Assembly (NCBI GenBank): GCA_963780045.1
Contig: CAVZZZ010000001.1
Span: 3,720,001-3,784,000 of the forward strand
Source: JANXQG01 sp963780045
GTDB lineage: Bacteria; Planctomycetota; Planctomycetia; Pirellulales; Thermoguttaceae
Direction: 5' to 3'
DNA length: 64,000 bases
The notes below the pieces were generated by a model. That model had not been told where the DNA came from. It ran no database searches and saw nothing but the letters and a program-made list of their open reading frames with translations. The position numbers were made by a program, and so were the translations under genes. Of the stretch, positions 40,788-50,500 are shown piece after piece (positions within the stretch are counted from its first letter, which is position 1; each line of letters starts with the position of its first letter).

Positions 40788-40977
40788 CATTTGAAGCTGC
40801 AAGTCTCGCGCACTACGGAAAACCGGGCACAGGTGTTTCGGGGCGGAGAAAGGGGACATCTCTGATTCACGGGTGCGTATGATGGTGGCTTTAGTTATCA
40901 GAAGTCTTCAGTCGGAATAGTGTGGCCGCTTCATTGGGAATGAGGCGACATCCGGGCATCGGCGTTTCGATCTTCTC

Positions 40978-41112
40978 GGCACGGTAGGGGCCAAACGTGC
41001 GTTCCCCGGCGCAGGGCCAGGCGCGGACGGAGGCAGTTGCGCTGGCGGCGCTGTTGGGGCCAAACATGCGTTCCCCCGGCACGGGGCCGGGCGGGGACGG
41101 ATGCAGTTGCGT
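40978..41112. repeat. Direct tandem repeat, about 66-69 bp, two copies plus a partial third
   Basis: Copy 1 (40978-41042) and copy 2 (41047-41112) both run tagggg/ttgggg-ccaaac-tgcgttcccc, then a GGC-rich core, then ggacgga-gcagttgcg. A third copy begins at about 41117 (ggcacggtaggggctg) and breaks off. Two inverted copies of the same unit lie at 17834-17916. Confidence 0.65.
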
Positions 41113-41193
41113 TCGCGGCACGGTAGGGGCTGCTGCCGCGAACGCGTCCGGCTTGGGCCGGCTCGTCGCTCAGAGCGTTTCCGAAAACCGAGC

Positions 41194-41228
41194 GTAGGGT
41201 GGCGTCGAGCGCAATGACGACCCACCAT
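41194..41228. repeat. Imperfect palindromic dispersed element
   Basis: gtagggtggcgtcgagcgca followed by atgacgacccaccattt: GGGTGG and CCACC arms with GTCG/CGAC inside. Located just after the end of the HNH endonuclease gene, where it could also act as a terminator. Confidence 0.45.
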
Positions 41229-41240
41229 TTATCGCTTGGG

Positions 41241-41819
41241 TCAGTAGGTTTCTGGTAATTCGCCGCGTTTTCGCCGTTCGTAATGGCTCGCGGCGATTCC
41301 TTCCGGCCGAGAGTTGCCTCCCGGCGGATGGAGCCGGGACAATACCGGCAACTCGCGCGGATAGGACAGGAGATCGCGAAGCAGCGAGTTGGCCGCCCGA
41401 GTTCGCATTTCGCTCAGTTCCCGCAACAACTGGCGCATCCGCCGTCGAGCTTCCACGAGCAGCGGGCGGTTAATCCCGCAGACGCTTTTGCATCGCTGTC
41501 CAGTCTCAGTGATTGCTTCAACGGTCCCGTCGGGGATGTTGCGCAGATGATTACCCCACCGGTCCTCGCATGGGTCAAGCGGCAGCGATTTGTCTCGTTT
41601 TACCGAATTACATCCGTTGCACGAATAGACGAGATTGTCATATTCGCCTCTTTGCTCCGGGCGAGATGCCCGCGAGAAATCGTGATCGATGCCAAACCAA
41701 GCGTCGCCATCCGGGCACCACGTCTCTCGCCAGAGGCAATAAACGCAGCAGAATTGGAAGTCGTCGCGCAGCCACGGCTTGAATGACTTGTAATCGACGT
41801 AGCCCACTGGGCCGTGCAA
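41241..41819 (-). CDS. HNH endonuclease
   Basis: About 192 residues. Zinc-knuckle pairs CCVYCLW and SCNGCNSVKRDK surround the metal site GIDHDFSRAS and the Asn-containing turn, giving the HNH/treble-clef nuclease fold typical of McrA-like and homing-type proteins (DUF-like planctomycete subgroup). The C-terminal part is helical and basic. The TTG at 41819 is used as start; the frame stays open for another 11 codons upstream with no ATG, up to the stop of the neighbouring small gene, which it follows by about 45 bases. Paired with an antitoxin-like protein, hence possibly a toxin or a mobile nuclease. Confidence 0.75.
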   Translation of the reverse strand: MHGPVGYVDYKSFKPWLRDDFQFCCVYCLWRETWCPDGDAWFGIDHDFSRASRPEQRGEYDNLVYSCNGCNSVKRDKSLPLDPCEDRWGNHLRNIPDGTVEAITETGQRCKSVCGINRPLLVEARRRMRQLLRELSEMRTRAANSLLRDLLSYPRELPVLSRLHPPGGNSRPEGIAASHYERRKRGELPETY

Positions 41820-41864
41820 CCGCTCACGGCGATTGTTGCGATATTCGAACGCTGCGCTCGCCGA

Positions 41865-42199
41865 TCATTCCGCACTGCCGAGAATGCTGCGCGCGGCGGC
41901 TTCCATCCGCGCTACGTGATCGAGCCTCGCCCGGTCAAATTCCTCTGCCTGTCGATCGGCAAGCACCTGTAATTGTTGGAGCTCGATTTGCTCTTCGTTC
42001 GTCAAACCGCTGTCGAATTCCTTATCGATCAACGCGACGCGACGTTTGTTGAAAACGTCCCACAACTCTGGCTGCAGCGGAGGCTTCATGCTACGTTCCA
42101 GCAGCCGCGATGCGAGTTGATCGACGGGAATGTTCTCAGTTTCGTGCGCGTCTTCAGCCGTCCGGCAAGCGGGTCGGAGACGGTTATTGTCAGCGACAT
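41865..42199 (-). CDS. Antitoxin-like (RHH-type) small protein upstream of HNH gene, frameshifted
   Basis: About 111 residues when one missing base near 42150 is restored. The start MSLTITVSDPLAGRLKTR is a strand followed by a helix, like ribbon-helix-helix antitoxins. It continues ETENIPVDQLASRLLERSMK, and then a long charged helix: RVALIDKEFDSGLTNEEQIE and QQLQVLADRQAEEFDRARLD. Small proteins of this shape are often found directly before HNH endonuclease genes, from what I know of cyanobacterial and planctomycete genomes. Likely co-transcribed with the following nuclease gene. Confidence 0.6.
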
Positions 42200-42308
42200 T
42201 GAATTGGTCCTTAAACAACTTCTGGCCTTGGAAGCAGCCGGTTCCGAGGCAGACCAGCCGACAACCAATTCTAATCGCCACGGGAGATTGGAACAAGACG
42301 AGTCGGTT

Positions 42309-43597
42309 TCACTTCCGCTTGCACCTCTCCAACGTCATCAGGGCAAATGCCGTCCCGTACGCCTGATGATAATTGTAGAAGGGAAAATCCCACCATGTTC
42401 CGTCCGGCTGCTGCAGGTGCAGGATGATTTGGGCAAGATGGTCCTGCCGCTGGGGACGCTCGGAGGGCGGCAAGATCTCGATGCAACGGGCGGCGTAGTA
42501 ATGGCCGTAATAGAAAAAGTAGGCGGCGACTTGGAACCACGACTCGTGCGGGATCGGCCGCTTGCGACCAAGGTCCAGCCACATCTCGCGGGCGAAGAGG
42601 CGGTCCAGCCAGGTCTCCATCACTTCGTCGGTGACCTTCTTGTCTCCCCAGAGCCGCATGGCCAGATTACAGGCCTGCGAGCGGCCCAGGCTGCCGCCGG
42701 GGCGGTTGATCGGCAGCATGGGCACGTATTTCAGGTACTCGCCGTAATCGTAGCTGAAGTCGGGCTTTCGCTGCCGCAGGATCGAGGCGAAGCCGCGATC
42801 GACCAGCTTTTGCGGGATGGCGATGCCTTCCTTGCGGGCTTCGTCGAAAACGATCAGCACCGTCGCGGTGACGAAGCTGATGGTGGAACCGTTGGGCCGC
42901 TGCGTCTGGAAATCGAAATCGTCGTAATAGGCCCAGCCGCCCGCCAGGCACTCGTAGCGCCGCAGCATGTCGATCTGCTGCCGGATCAAGGCGCGGAGCC
43001 GCTTGCAGCGCTCTTGGTCCTTGGCATGGCGGTGCAGGAGGTGGACCATCGCGTCGATGGAATAGGCGTGCGTCCAGTTGTTGTAAAGCGCGTCTTCCGA
43101 ATTGCGGCGGACCTTGGGCAGGTTCTCCATGAGGAAGGTTTCGGCGCGGTTGATCGCGCGATCGACCTTGCGCGGTCAACCTTCGCGCCGCGGCCTACTT
43201 CGCACAGCGCCGAAATGCACAGCGAAGTCACCGCGGCCCGGAACGACTCGTGCGCGCCGGGAACGGGCGCGTAGATTTCCTCCGGCCGCGAGCTCCGCTC
43301 GGAACCCCAAGAGCCATTGGCGTTTTGCGTTTTTAGCAGAAAGTCCAAGCCGCGGTGGATGGCTGCGTCGATCTGCTTGGGATCGGGACGCGGCACCGGC
43401 TTGGGCTTGGGGCCGATGAGCGCAAGCGCGGGCGGCGCGTCTTTCGCGTCGCGGGGGGTCGCGGCTGCATCGTCTGCGAGGCCCGTAGTTGAGGAGGCGG
43501 AAAGTACCGCAGCCAGCGAAAGTGCAATCAATTTGGAGTGCGAAGAGGGCACCGACGCGCAGCGTTGGTCTCCGTCGCTTTTCAAAAGACTCTCCAT
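42309..43597 (-). CDS. Secreted prenyltransferase/squalene-cyclase-fold protein, one frameshift
   Basis: About 429 residues. Signal peptide LIALSLAAVLSASSTTGLAD. The repeats of the alpha/alpha toroid are visible: AIHRGLDFLLKTQNANGSWG (QxxxGSWG type), AVTSLCISALCEVG, YECLAGGWAYYDDFDFQTQR, and HLQQPDGTWWDFPFYNYHQA. These QW-like motifs match terpene cyclase/prenyltransferase-fold proteins, but the catalytic DxDD or zinc residues of true cyclases are not seen. Planctomycetes carry many secreted members of unknown role. One base is missing near 43170, where a short near-duplicate of gcgcaaggtcgatcgcg occurs. Confidence 0.75.
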
Positions 43598-43681
43598 ACG
43601 GCGGTCGTTTCCGGTAATGTAAGGCTCAAAATAACTTGCGGCCTGTTGAAAAGCGAAAGCGAGCTTTCGCGCGCCAAAGCG

Positions 43682-45367
43682 TCAATCGTCCTTGGGTTTG
43701 TCCTGCAGAATCTCGTCGCCCGCGGCAAGACCTTCGAGCACTTCGACTTGTTTGTCGTTCCGCTCGCCCAGGCGGACGGAGCGCTTCTTTGACTTGCCGT
43801 CTTTGCCGACGAGGTAAACGTAGTCCTTCGACGGATCGAAATCCTCCGTGAATACGGACTTGGCCGGCACGGTCAAGGCGTCGGTCTTCTTGTAAGGAAC
43901 GACCTTCAACTCGCAGTTCATGCCGGGCATGATGGCCGAGTTCACGGCATCGCTGGCGACGGTCATTTGGCAGTCGAATCCGCTGCTGCCCAGAGGGACC
44001 GTTCCCACGCGCTGCACGATGGCCGTGATCTTCGGATCGACGAAGCCCACCGGGTCGACATACACGGTCTGTCCGGCGCGGATCCGCTGGGCCTGCGATT
44101 CGGGCACGGTCGTGCGAATGATCAGCGGCCGAGTCTGGACCACGGTCATAACGGCTTCGTTGGGCGCAACGGGCATTCCGCGGCGGAGCGTATCGCTGCC
44201 CATGCCCGACCACTTGCCGCGCACGTTGCGGCCGTAATAGAGAATGCCGTCGATCGGCGCCTTGACAGTCATCGCCTCGCGGTCGGAGATGAGCTTGCTC
44301 AACCGGTCCTCGCCTTGGGTCCGCGCGACCTTGAGCTTTTCAAGCTCCAGGCGGTGCTTGCTCATCAGCAGCGGCAAGCTGGCCTTGGTGAGCTCCACGT
44401 CAATAAGCGCACGGTCGGTTAGCTCCTTTGCCCTTTCTTCCATGCGCGGCAGGCCGAGCTTTTTGTTTTCCTCGTATGCGGCGCGCGCGAATTCCATCTG
44501 GAGCTTTGCCCGATCGACGCCGTTCTTCGCGCGGCGGAGCACGATCTTTTCGGTTTCCTCCTTGAGGTCGTCGGCCTTGTACATTTTTTCAAGCTGCCGG
44601 TATTCCTCTTCGGCATATTCCAGAAACTCCTGGTACATTTTGAGGCGGAACTCGTTCTCTTTTACCGACAGCGGCTTTTCCACCTGCTGGAATTGCTTCC
44701 AATCCTCCTTAGTCATCCGCTCGGCCCGCTGGTTGGCGTCAGCGTCCAAGGGATTGATCTTCTCCAAGGCCGCCAACTGGGCCTCGGACTGCTTGACGCC
44801 CAGCTCGTTGAGCTGCATTTCGCTTCGCAGTTCGGCGATCGCGCGATCGATCTTGTCGGTTTCCAGCGCGAGCACGAGATCGCCCTGCTTGACGGGCGTG
44901 CCGTGCTCGACGGCCTTGAGCACCTGCAGTTGCGGCCATTCCTGCGGGCGGACGACAAGCTCGGCCTGATTTTGGGCCTCAAACACGCCGTCGAGCGAAA
45001 CTTCGACGTGGAACGGTCCCTTTTTCACTTTGCACGTTGCGGGCTTGGCCGGCTCAGCTTTCTTCTCCGCCGCGGCCTTGTCCTTCGTGTTCTTCGACTT
45101 CGCGTCGGGCTTCTTTTCGGCATTGGCCTTCTTGTCAGTATCGCCCTTCTTGTCGGTGTTGGCTTTCTCGTCGGTGTTGGTTTTCTTGTCTTGGGAAGAT
45201 GAGTTCGCGTCTTCGCTGGACTTGTCGGGTTCTTTGGCCGCGCCGGCGGATTTCTTATCGGTCTTCCGCTTCTTCGCCGGCTTGGTCTGCGCCGCGGCCT
45301 CCCCGGCGGCAATCGAGATCAACAACAGTGTGCTCAGCAGCAGTTTTCCGGCGTCGGCCAGTCTCAT
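43682..45367 (-). CDS. HlyD/RND-type efflux adaptor with Lys/Asp-rich linker
   Basis: 561 residues. Signal peptide KLLLSTLLLISIAAGEAAAQ, then a ~75-residue low-complexity linker made of DKK/EKK repeats (KTNTDEKANTDKKGDTDKKA). The adaptor part has the lipoyl half VRPQEWPQLQVLKAVEHGTP, a long coiled-coil hairpin (~200-370), the barrel TVKAPIDGILYYGRNVRGKW, and the C-terminal VPAKSVFTEDFDPSKDYVYL with a final membrane-proximal domain ending EGLAAGDEILQDKPK. No transporter gene is adjacent in the window, so the pump partner is not known. Confidence 0.85.
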   Translation of the reverse strand: MRLADAGKLLLSTLLLISIAAGEAAAQTKPAKKRKTDKKSAGAAKEPDKSSEDANSSSQDKKTNTDEKANTDKKGDTDKKANAEKKPDAKSKNTKDKAAAEKKAEPAKPATCKVKKGPFHVEVSLDGVFEAQNQAELVVRPQEWPQLQVLKAVEHGTPVKQGDLVLALETDKIDRAIAELRSEMQLNELGVKQSEAQLAALEKINPLDADANQRAERMTKEDWKQFQQVEKPLSVKENEFRLKMYQEFLEYAEEEYRQLEKMYKADDLKEETEKIVLRRAKNGVDRAKLQMEFARAAYEENKKLGLPRMEERAKELTDRALIDVELTKASLPLLMSKHRLELEKLKVARTQGEDRLSKLISDREAMTVKAPIDGILYYGRNVRGKWSGMGSDTLRRGMPVAPNEAVMTVVQTRPLIIRTTVPESQAQRIRAGQTVYVDPVGFVDPKITAIVQRVGTVPLGSSGFDCQMTVASDAVNSAIMPGMNCELKVVPYKKTDALTVPAKSVFTEDFDPSKDYVYLVGKDGKSKKRSVRLGERNDKQVEVLEGLAAGDEILQDKPKDD

Positions 45368-45724
45368 CGTGCGACTCCAAGTAGGGGGTTTTTCTTGGGC
45401 TATTCTGGCCCGTTTCTCAATTGGAAGGTAATAGTCGAGCTAATTCCCCCATTTTCCCATGAACGCGGCGACATTTCAAGCGGCAGCCATGCCGCAACGG
45501 ACGCATTCATGACCAATCAAACCCCGAAGTTGGCCCGAGGTTTTTCAGGCCGCCCGTTTCGTCCGTTTCCGGCCCGACAGGATTGCATTATTGCCAGAAG
45601 CGTCATATTCGGACCTCTTTCTTTTGAATTCTCCTTGATATAATTCGTTGGCCCTAACACCTTCGAGGATGCGAAGGAGGCGGCGCCGCCGCTTGCACGT
45701 TCCGAAACCCAAGGAGACCGATTC
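45368..45724. other. Divergent intergenic region, no gene
   Basis: 357 bases between the adaptor gene (minus) and the cyanophycinase-like gene (plus). Apart from an extended -10 promoter near its right end and a GGCGGCGCCGCC palindrome at 45679-45690, no structure stands out. Confidence 0.5.
45636..45644 (+). promoter_or_regulatory. Extended -10 promoter
   Basis: TGATATAAT: a perfect TATAAT (45639-45644) with the TG dinucleotide one base upstream. The -35 region is weak. A start about seven bases on would give a leader of roughly 75 bases that contains the Shine-Dalgarno AAGGAGA (45711-45717) of the next gene. Confidence 0.5.
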
Positions 45725-47553
45725 GTGAAGAGAGCTGTTTTCCGCCGACCCGCTGCGCGGCTATCCCTCGTCATCGCCTGTTTATTCACCTCCCTTTGCT
45801 GCAGCGGCGCGCAGGCCCAGCACCCCGTGTCATTGCCCGTCGGCGCGGCGGCGAAGGTGCCGGAGAGTCGTCCGGGCGGCACGTGCGTCATCATTGGCGG
45901 CGGCTTGAAGCGGGACAACGCCGCGATTTTCCAGCGTTTGATCGAGGCGGCCGGCGGGACAAAACGGTGCCGCTTTGCGGTGCTCTCGTCCGCTTCCAGG
46001 AACGTCCGCGGCGCGCGGCGATTTGGCGCGGCCTTGGAGGGATACGGCGTGGCGGCGGACCGGATCGCCGTGTTGGACATACGTCCGGAAAACGCCGCGG
46101 TGGCCGCGTTCGATCCGAAAAACGTCGCGGAGCTGCGCGGCGCCACGGAAGTGTATTTCGTGGGCGGCGACCAGGATCGGATTTTGGCGGCGTTGCGGAA
46201 GGCGGACGGCAGCGATACTCCCGCTTTGGCCGCGATCAATGACATGTTCGCACGGGGCGGCGCGATCGCCGGCAGCAGCGCGGGCGCGGCGGTGCAGAGC
46301 AAGACGATGATCGCCGTTGCCGGGCTCGGCGAGCGGGGGCTGGACGAAGGCATGGACGCGCTGGATTTCGGCCTCACCTCAGACCCGTCGCGCCGCGGCC
46401 TTTTTGTCACGTCGGGACTGGGCTTCTTCCGCGGCGGGATCGTCGATCAACATTTCAGTCAAACCCGCGGCCGGTTGGGGCGGCTCGCCCGCGCGGCGGC
46501 GGAGAGGAGGGTGCGATTCGGGTTCGGCATTGACGAAAACACGGCCATGATCGTTGCACCCGACGGCACGTTCGACGTCGTCGGCACGGGCTGCGTGACG
46601 ATCGTCGATGCGGCCGCCGCGGCGTGCAGCGACGGACCGCTAGGGTGCCGCATCGGCGGCCTGCGGCTTTCTTTCATGGGGATCGGGGACCGTTTCGATC
46701 CCAAGACCGCCGCGCTGGCGGTCAATCCGGCCAAAAAGCCGTCGGCCTCCGACAGCGAATGGAATTCCAACAATCACCTGATAACGGACATCAACGCCGT
46801 TGGCGCCGTTCCCTACGCGATTTTTTCCGGCCTTTGCAACAACATCCGCGCCAAGCAGGTCGGCGTCGCGCTGCGGTACAGCCACTCCTTCGCCCACGGC
46901 TACCGCTTCACGTTTGCGAAGTTGAAGACGACGCGGTTTTGGACCGGACGCGTGGATAACGGTGCGGGCATTACGGTGCAGGACGTTGCCCTGGACATCG
47001 AGCCGATCCTGGGCACGTTGCGCCGCCCCAGAGCGCGCTGCCGGTCGACCTGCCGGCCGACCCGGACATTTCGCCGCGCGTGGGTGCCCTGGGTGCCCAT
47101 TGCACCGCCGCGCCGTGCGAGGCGGCCTGGTTTCGGGGCGTTCTGCTGGCCGACGACGCGCGGCATTTGCGGCCGGATGCGCCGCTGACCCGCGCCGATC
47201 TGGCAACCGCGATCGCCCAGTCGGTGAATCTGGACGCGCCCGATCTGGACGTACGTCCGGCCGACGTGCCCGATACGGCGGCCTTCAGCGACGAAGTGGG
47301 CGAAGTAGTCACCGCGAAAATCATGGAATTGGACGCGAAGGGCCGCTTTCGGCCCGATGCGCCGGTCACGCGGCAGGAGGCGACTCTTGCGATGGGCCGC
47401 GCCGTGAAGTTCGCGGAAAATCTTACGGGCTATCATCGGAGCGCCGGCAACGCGCTGACAAAAGAGGGCGCGGCGAAGGCGGACCTTGCGAGCCCCATAA
47501 CGCGCCGCGAAGCGGCCAGTGAACTCGCGCGGCTGATGGAATTGCCCTGGTAG
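45725..47553 (+). CDS. Secreted cyanophycinase-like peptidase (S51) with C-terminal SLH-like region, one frameshift
   Basis: About 609 residues from a GTG start with AAGGAGA nine bases upstream. Signal peptide LSLVIACLFTSLCCSGAQA. The S51 domain shows CVIIGGGLKRDNAAIFQRLI, EVYFVGGDQDRILAAL, AIAGSSAGAAVQSKTMIA (nucleophile Ser in GSSAGA) and GLGFFRGGIVDQHFSQTRGR (catalytic His). Cyanophycinases cut cyanophycin, a multi-Asp-Arg polymer. One base is missing near 47025; the tail then reads WFRGVLLADDARHLRPDAPL and KIMELDAKGRFRPDAPVTRQ, two S-layer-homology-like modules that would bind the cell surface. A surface-anchored peptidase on storage polymer or on isoaspartyl peptides is inferred. Confidence 0.8.
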
Positions 47554-47594
47554 CAAAACGGCTGGCTTCATATGCGCGTCGCTCACTTAAACGA

Positions 47595-50500
47595 TCAACG
47601 CCGGCCGCGGCGGCGCAGCAGCCACAGCGCGCCGAGTCCGGCTGCCAGCAGTGCGACTGTGCCCGGCTCGGGAACCGCCGTGGCCGAGGGCGCGGAGGCC
47701 GCGCCGGCATTGGTCGCCGCAACCGCATTGCCGAACAGCGAGAGCTCTCTGCCGACGCAGACGTTGGTCCCGTCCGCAATCCCCTCGTTGTCGGTGACAA
47801 TCAGCTCGCCGCTGGCAACGGTCGTTCCACCGGTATAGGTGTTCGTGCCGCCCAACACCAGGACGCCGCCGCCGATTTCCTCTATTCCGCCCGTGCTGCC
47901 GAGCGTTCCGTCCAAAGTGATCGTCCCGCCGCTGGCGTCGATATTGGTCGGCACCGAGCCGGTGACGGTCATCGACAACGAGGTAGACCACGGGGCCGAC
48001 GAAGCGAGCGTTCCCCCGCCGGTGTTGCTGATACCGAGGAAGATCTGCGCGCTGCCCGCCGTGGCCGAGACGATGCCGCCCGCGCCGATCACCAGCAATG
48101 TGCCGGCGTTTCCCAACTTTACGGTGCCATTGCCGTCCTGTTCGCCGTTATTGACCGTCTGGCCGAACGATATGCCGTAGACGTTTGCCGTCGTCGCGGT
48201 TCCCAGCACTTGGAAGTAGCTGTTCCCGCCGGTGGCATCCTCGTAGCACAACTCGACGTACTCGTTGGGGACGTTCAGCACGCCGCCGAACTGCGTGTAG
48301 GCGCCGTTGCCATGACTAGCATCGCTAAAGCCCACGGCGAAACCATCCCCCGTGCCGGTCACGTTCACCGTTCCCGAGTCCTGCTCGAAGGTGCCGGCGA
48401 GGGTCGCGCCGATGGCGGGGACGGCGGGGGCGACGGCAAACGAGCCGCTGACGTTCAGCACGCCGTTGCTGAACCTGGCCGTTCCGCCGCCGGAGGTGAC
48501 CCACGTCGCGGCGTTGATTACGCCGCTGCCGTTGATGAATGTTTGGCCGGCGGTGCCGTTGGCCGTGTAGAACGCGCCGGCGTTCATCGTTCCCCCGACC
48601 GTGAGGTTCGAAAAGTAGGGCACGTAGTACGTGCCGACATTCAGGGTGGATCCGGGCAGGACGGAAACGACCGCCGTCCGCGAGAGGTTGCTGTTGCCCT
48701 CTTGGAACGTCCCGGCGACGCTCGACGTACCCCCGCCGAAAACGAAATTACCCGAACCAGAAGTAGTGACGCCGCCGGTGGTGGACAGGGCGCTGCCGAA
48801 CAACAACGTCTGATTGGCGTTGGCGGAAGCGAGTATCGTAGCGCCGGCACTGAGTACCGTCGGCGAGCCGATGATGGCAGTGCCGCTGGAGCCGTTCATG
48901 GTCACGCTGCCGCCCGTCACGTTGAGCGTGCCGCCGTTGATGGCTGCACCGAGCACGCTGACGCCGCTGCCGGCTACATAGACGTTGCCCACGCTCGTCG
49001 CGGCGCCCACGGGAAGCTGCAGCTCTCCGCCGGCGTTGACGAAGAGGTTGTTCGTGCCGGCGCTGGTGTTGCCGATTGCCGCCGTGTTCGTCAGGACGAG
49101 AATGCCCTGCGCGACGGTCGTGTCGCCGCTGTACGCGTTGGAGCCGGCCAGCGTAAGCGTGCCGGAACCGGTCTTTGTCAGCCCCAGCGCGCTATTGCCG
49201 TCCGCAACCACGCCGCTGAAGGTGGTGCTGGCGTTGTTGTCGCCGACGGTGAGCGTGCCACCAGAGCCAAAGGCCCCGTTGGTAATCATGCCGGGCACGG
49301 ACCCGGCCGTTCCGGATATGCCGCCGAAGTTGACCGAGAAGCCGTTGACGTCGATGGTGCCCGCCGACGCGGCGCCGCCGTTGAGCATGACGGTCGCGCC
49401 GTCGGGGATTCCGGCCGAACTGCCCAACTGCAGGACGCCGCCGTTGACGACGGTACTGCCCGTGTAATTGTTCGACGCGCCGAGGACCATCATGCCCGTT
49501 CCGGTCATCGTCAGGCCGTAGGGTCCGGAGATGCTCCCGCCCACGGTCAGCGTCCCGCTGCTCACATTTACCGCGGGCGCGGCGCCGAGCGTCACCGCGC
49601 CCGTCCCCGTATTGAGCGGATTGCTGCCGACGAACGTGAAGCCGCCGTTGACGTTCACTGCGCCGCCGCTCAAGGTAATGAGCGAGCCGCTGGTGTTGTC
49701 GATCGAGCCGCCGGAGATCGTCAGCGGTCCCGTGCCCAACGCGTTTTGGTTGCCCAGATTCAAAAGCCCGTTGTTCAGCGAGGTGCCTCCCGTGTAGCTG
49801 TTGGCCGTGTCGATCGTCAGCGAGCCGGGGCCATTCTTGACCAGCGCGCCGAAGCCGGTGATGGAGCCGCCGCCGCCGAAGGTGTAGTTGGCGTTGGTGT
49901 TGCTGACCGTGACGCTGCCCGGCTGGACCGTAGCGCCGATGTTGACGCTGGTGGCGGTGCCGGGCGTGTCGTTGAAGGTGACGTTGTCGCCAGTGAAGAA
50001 ATAATCGGCGGCGCTGGTGGAAAGGTTGTACCAGTTTTGCGACGCGGCGTTGTCCCAGGTGCCGTTGGAGCCGCCGAACCAGCGCAGGTTGCCCGCCGTT
50101 CCGCTAACGGTAAGCGTCACGGCCGTCCCCGCCGTGACGTTGAAGGCGTAGCTTTGCCGGCCGCTGCTGTCGCCGGTGACGGTCAGATAGCTTGCCGGGT
50201 TGGCGGGCACGCTGCCGCCTGTGACGATCGTGTACGTACCGATGTTCAGCGGTGTCAGCAGATTGACATAATCGCCGCCGCCCTGGCTCAAAGAGCCGCC
50301 GCCGGCCAGCGCGATGATGCTGCCCGGATAGTAGTTGATCGTGGCGGAAGTCAGCGAAAGGTTGCCGCCAATGGTCATGGTGCTGTTGGGCGCGGCCAGC
50401 GCGAGGCTGGCGCTGCTTACATTCAGGCTGCCGTTGACGTCGATGCCTTGCGCGGCTGTGCGGCCGGCAGTGAGCACGCCGCCGTTGAAGTTGTAGCCGG

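Larger units (their letters stand above)
40425..41240. other. 816-bp intergenic region without a gene, packed with repeats
   Basis: Between the HTH gene and the HNH endonuclease. No frame in it looks protein-like. It carries one promoter reading toward the HTH gene, three separate hairpins, a short tandem repeat and a further palindromic element, each listed separately. It may act as an accumulation site for small mobile palindromes. Confidence 0.6.

Noticed and set aside
39945..43597. A prophage around the HTH and HNH genes
   Set aside because: No integrase, portal, large terminase, capsid or tail genes are present nearby; only single phage-like small proteins are seen.
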